From Silene noctiflora (lineage: Eukaryota; Streptophyta; Magnoliopsida; Caryophyllales; Caryophyllaceae): a stretch of 20,584 nucleotides of DNA. Below, piece after piece: positions 18,767 to 20,584 of this stretch. The notes beneath the pieces were generated by a model. It was not told the DNA's origin. It saw nothing but the letters and a program-made list of their open reading frames with translations, and made no database searches. Where the stretch lies: assembly GCA_009801015.1 (NCBI GenBank), contig VHZZ01001523.1:79431-100014 (forward strand), given 5' to 3'. The translations under genes were made by a program, and so were the position numbers. How positions within the stretch are numbered: position 1 is the stretch's first letter; every line of letters begins with the position of its first letter.

Positions 18767-18964
18767 AAAATGAACTTCGACCCCGAAGTTTAAACCCATA
18801 CCCGATAAAAAAAACGACACAAAAGTTGACCCAAAGCTAAAACATACTCAACCATAACCAAACCAACCCGAAACACATATGAAAACTGACTCAAAACCGT
18901 CTCAAACGCATGCGATTATCTCCTACCCCCCCTAAAAAGAATAAGGTTACGTCCCCATTACCAA

Positions 18965-19036
18965 TCATACCTGATCAAAGAGATGTGGATACCACTCCTT
19001 CATCGCTTCCTCCGCTTCCCAAGTTGCTTCTTCGAA
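18965..19036 (-). pseudogene. C-terminal end of Ty3/gypsy pol (integrase/chromodomain tail), truncated
   Basis: The minus strand reads FEEATWEAEEAMKEWYPHLF and ends with a stop at 18965-18967. EATWE...M...YPHLF is the hallmark of the C-terminal tail of chromovirus-type gypsy integrases. Similarity stops upstream near 19036, where unrelated sequence starts, so almost the whole of pol and gag is lost. About 200 bp of 3' non-coding sequence separates the stop from the polypurine tract. Confidence 0.82.
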
Positions 19037-19039
19037 ATT

Positions 19040-19784
19040 TACCGAAAGCAGCCAGGAGACGAAAGAAAATCAATTGGGGCTTGGGAGGAAAAAGATGTTA
19101 GGGGTAAAATAAGTAAATGTTATATGTGAAAGAGTAAAATGCATAAGTGAAAGGGTTATTTGATAAGAATAATCTTAAGTATACATGCTCTGCTCAAAAT
19201 AATCTCAACTTTGCAAAAACCCAGAAAAATCTCAACTATATCATCATTTAACTCTAATTGCCTTACGTGAAGGGCAACCTGTTCAGCAGGTTGCTCCTTA
19301 AACTTAAGTCAGATTTTTACTTTTACCAAATTACCCCCTTTATTTTCTGATACCAATCTTCATCTCCTTCCTTGATTAATCACAATTGTAATATTTTCTC
19401 TTCCATCTTTCTTCTTCCTCCATTTGTTTCCATTAATTTCCAAGCTTGATAGATCCTCCGTCTTTCTTAAATCTAAACATTTTCTCTTTCTTTTCTCTCC
19501 CATGAGAAAGTTATTTTATTCCCACACAATTGCTTACCCAGACTTATGTTATAATCTCATCTTCCCGCACGATTATACTATTGTTACTTCCTTCTGCTCC
19601 CAATCAATCCGAATTAAAATCCAACTTAAAAACTGTATAATAATCGATGATGGATATGACGAGTACCACGACGACGGAGGCCGCTTTGAAGGAGCCGTAA
19701 AGTTTCTAATTATTCCATTGTTTCAGATAGGATTTGTGCTTGGTATGCCAATATCTTTGATAGGAATTAGAAGACGTCATGTAC
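19040..19784. other. Unclassified sequence between the gypsy remnant and a possible further element
   Basis: It begins where gypsy homology stops. It includes a short inverted pair GGCAACCTG/CAGGTTGC at 19273-19295 and a CT-rich tract at 19360-19430, followed by the ORF described next. I cannot assign it to a family. Confidence 0.4.
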
Positions 19785-19843
19785 TGATACGAGGGATTTA
19801 TCGTCAAGTCCCGATCAAACAATTAACCAAACAACCTAACTAA
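19424..19843 (+). CDS. Uncharacterised 139-codon open frame, doubtful
   Basis: I do not recognise this protein. It has hydrophobic segments (for example FLIIPLFQIGFVLGMPISLIG) and an acidic DDGYDEYHDDGG stretch, preceded by a CT-rich leader-like tract. The last about 20 codons cross into sequence starting TGATACGAGGG at 19785 that looks like another repeat, so the frame's end is probably not original. It may be a captured gene fragment or chance. No TATA box or second exon could be assigned. Confidence 0.2.
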   Translation: MFPLISKLDRSSVFLKSKHFLFLFSPMRKLFYSHTIAYPDLCYNLIFPHDYTIVTSFCSQSIRIKIQLKNCIIIDDGYDEYHDDGGRFEGAVKFLIIPLFQIGFVLGMPISLIGIRRRHVLIRGIYRQVPIKQLTKQPN

Positions 19844-20584
19844 GTAGTCGGGAAGTAGGGTATCAAATCCACGAAGATGGCGGGGGTGTATGCTTAGTTC
19901 GTTTAAATCAATATTTTAGTCAACGAAAGAGGGAGTGAAATAGAAGGCTAATAACTAAATTAACACTAAAGCAAGACAAGATATGGGAGAAATTAAGCAA
20001 TTGATTAAAAGCTAGGGTAGTCGGGTTCCCCTAGATAGGATAGCTAGGCAAGAGTGTCGGAGGTCAAGGGTCGCAAACTAGCCTAGGAATGAGACTAATG
20101 TCTTAGCTATTCCATAAGACGGACGCAAAGTCATCACATGCATCCAATCAAATCATTAACAAGCACAAAAGCATCCCTACAACTTTCGTTCATAGGAAAN
20201 CCAAACAAGNNTANANGAANGNCATGNACTTTCATACACACAANTCATCANACACCTTGNNAGNATGNNAATGAAGNCTAGANAAATTAACCACAAGACC
20301 CTATTTCAAACACCCATAGCCAAAGCTAAACACTATCTAGGTTCCCCCTAAACCCTAGAGGGATTCTACTCACACATAGCTAAAGAGAAATAAGAAAATG
20401 AAATAAGAAGCATNAATGGAATGATAGACATGGTTTAATCTTAGGGAAACAAGTAAAGCAATGAAATAAAATGCTAATAAATGAAAGGCAATGTAAACTA
20501 ATGAAAAACAAACTAGATTAAGGAAAAGATTATACCAACACAAGAGAAAAGCTTGAATCTTTGATAATAAAGAGAAGAGATCTT
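19785..20584. repeat. Probable LTR-retrotransposon non-coding region with ambiguous bases
   Basis: It starts TGATACGAGGGATTTATCG, a TG start, and continues with non-coding sequence of the sort found in leaders of large plant LTR elements (GGTATCAAATCCACGAAGATG, GGTTCCCCTAGATAGGATAG). No primer-binding site, gag or second end is in view, so the class is a guess. Eighteen N positions are scattered between 20200 and 20414. Confidence 0.35.

Noticed and set aside
1..20584. CRISPR array, bacterial operon, toxin or defence system
   Set aside because: The sequence is plant-like throughout. The repeats are transposons and minisatellites without spacers of constant length, and no such genes are seen.

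Overview
This window looks like nuclear DNA of a flowering plant. It is AT-rich and intron-bearing, and it is packed with decayed plant transposons: a LINE, SINEs, Stowaway- and Harbinger-type MITEs, Ty1/copia and Ty3/gypsy pieces. It contains one recognisable host gene, a DUF1005-family gene found in land plants. The dispersed GTCTTAAGCTTAAAACGG-type palindrome and the ACTCGGTCGAGT motifs remind me of Caryophyllales genomes, but that is recollection and not proof.

Layout. 1-3117: 3' part of a plant L1-type LINE, with the end of the endonuclease, reverse transcriptase and a CCHC zinc finger. It is broken by frameshifts and stops and ends in a short A-tail. 3118-9230: intergenic repeats. These are an LTR-like remnant (3416-3724), a reverse-oriented SINE with a perfect 17-bp target duplication (4215-4360), short palindromic repeats, a TTCAGTTTAGCTC-rich tract ending in 31 A, a Stowaway MITE (6687-6948), a minisatellite built on AATACGAGC (7737-8332) preceded by a tiny ORF with an internal 60-bp duplication, and a foldback-type element with about 124-bp arms (8718-9224).

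9284-11485: the host gene. It has a TATA-like box, a CT-rich leader, a 5-codon upstream ORF, and two coding exons (9508-10130 and 10732-11485) encoding a 458-residue DUF1005 protein with a 601-bp intron. The reading frame is intact and strongly resembles the family, so this is probably a functional gene.

11486-16012: intergenic DNA with a tRNA-derived SINE (about 12917-13074), a Harbinger-type MITE with TTA duplications (14776-15064) and a second Stowaway-like MITE (15805-16012). 16060-17415: minus-strand Ty1/copia remnant with an LTR end, a primer-binding site and a decayed gag with a CCHC knuckle. 17416-18753: minus-strand Ty3/gypsy 3' LTR, apparently inserted in the copia LTR. It is followed by its polypurine tract and the last codons of its pol. 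19040-20584: unclassified, probably retrotransposon-derived sequence with ambiguous bases near the end.

I see no operon, CRISPR array, toxin or viral gene. The most unusual structures are the palindrome array upstream of the TATA box in the gypsy LTR, the minisatellite with its small duplicated ORF, and the foldback element about 60 bp upstream of the DUF1005 TATA box.
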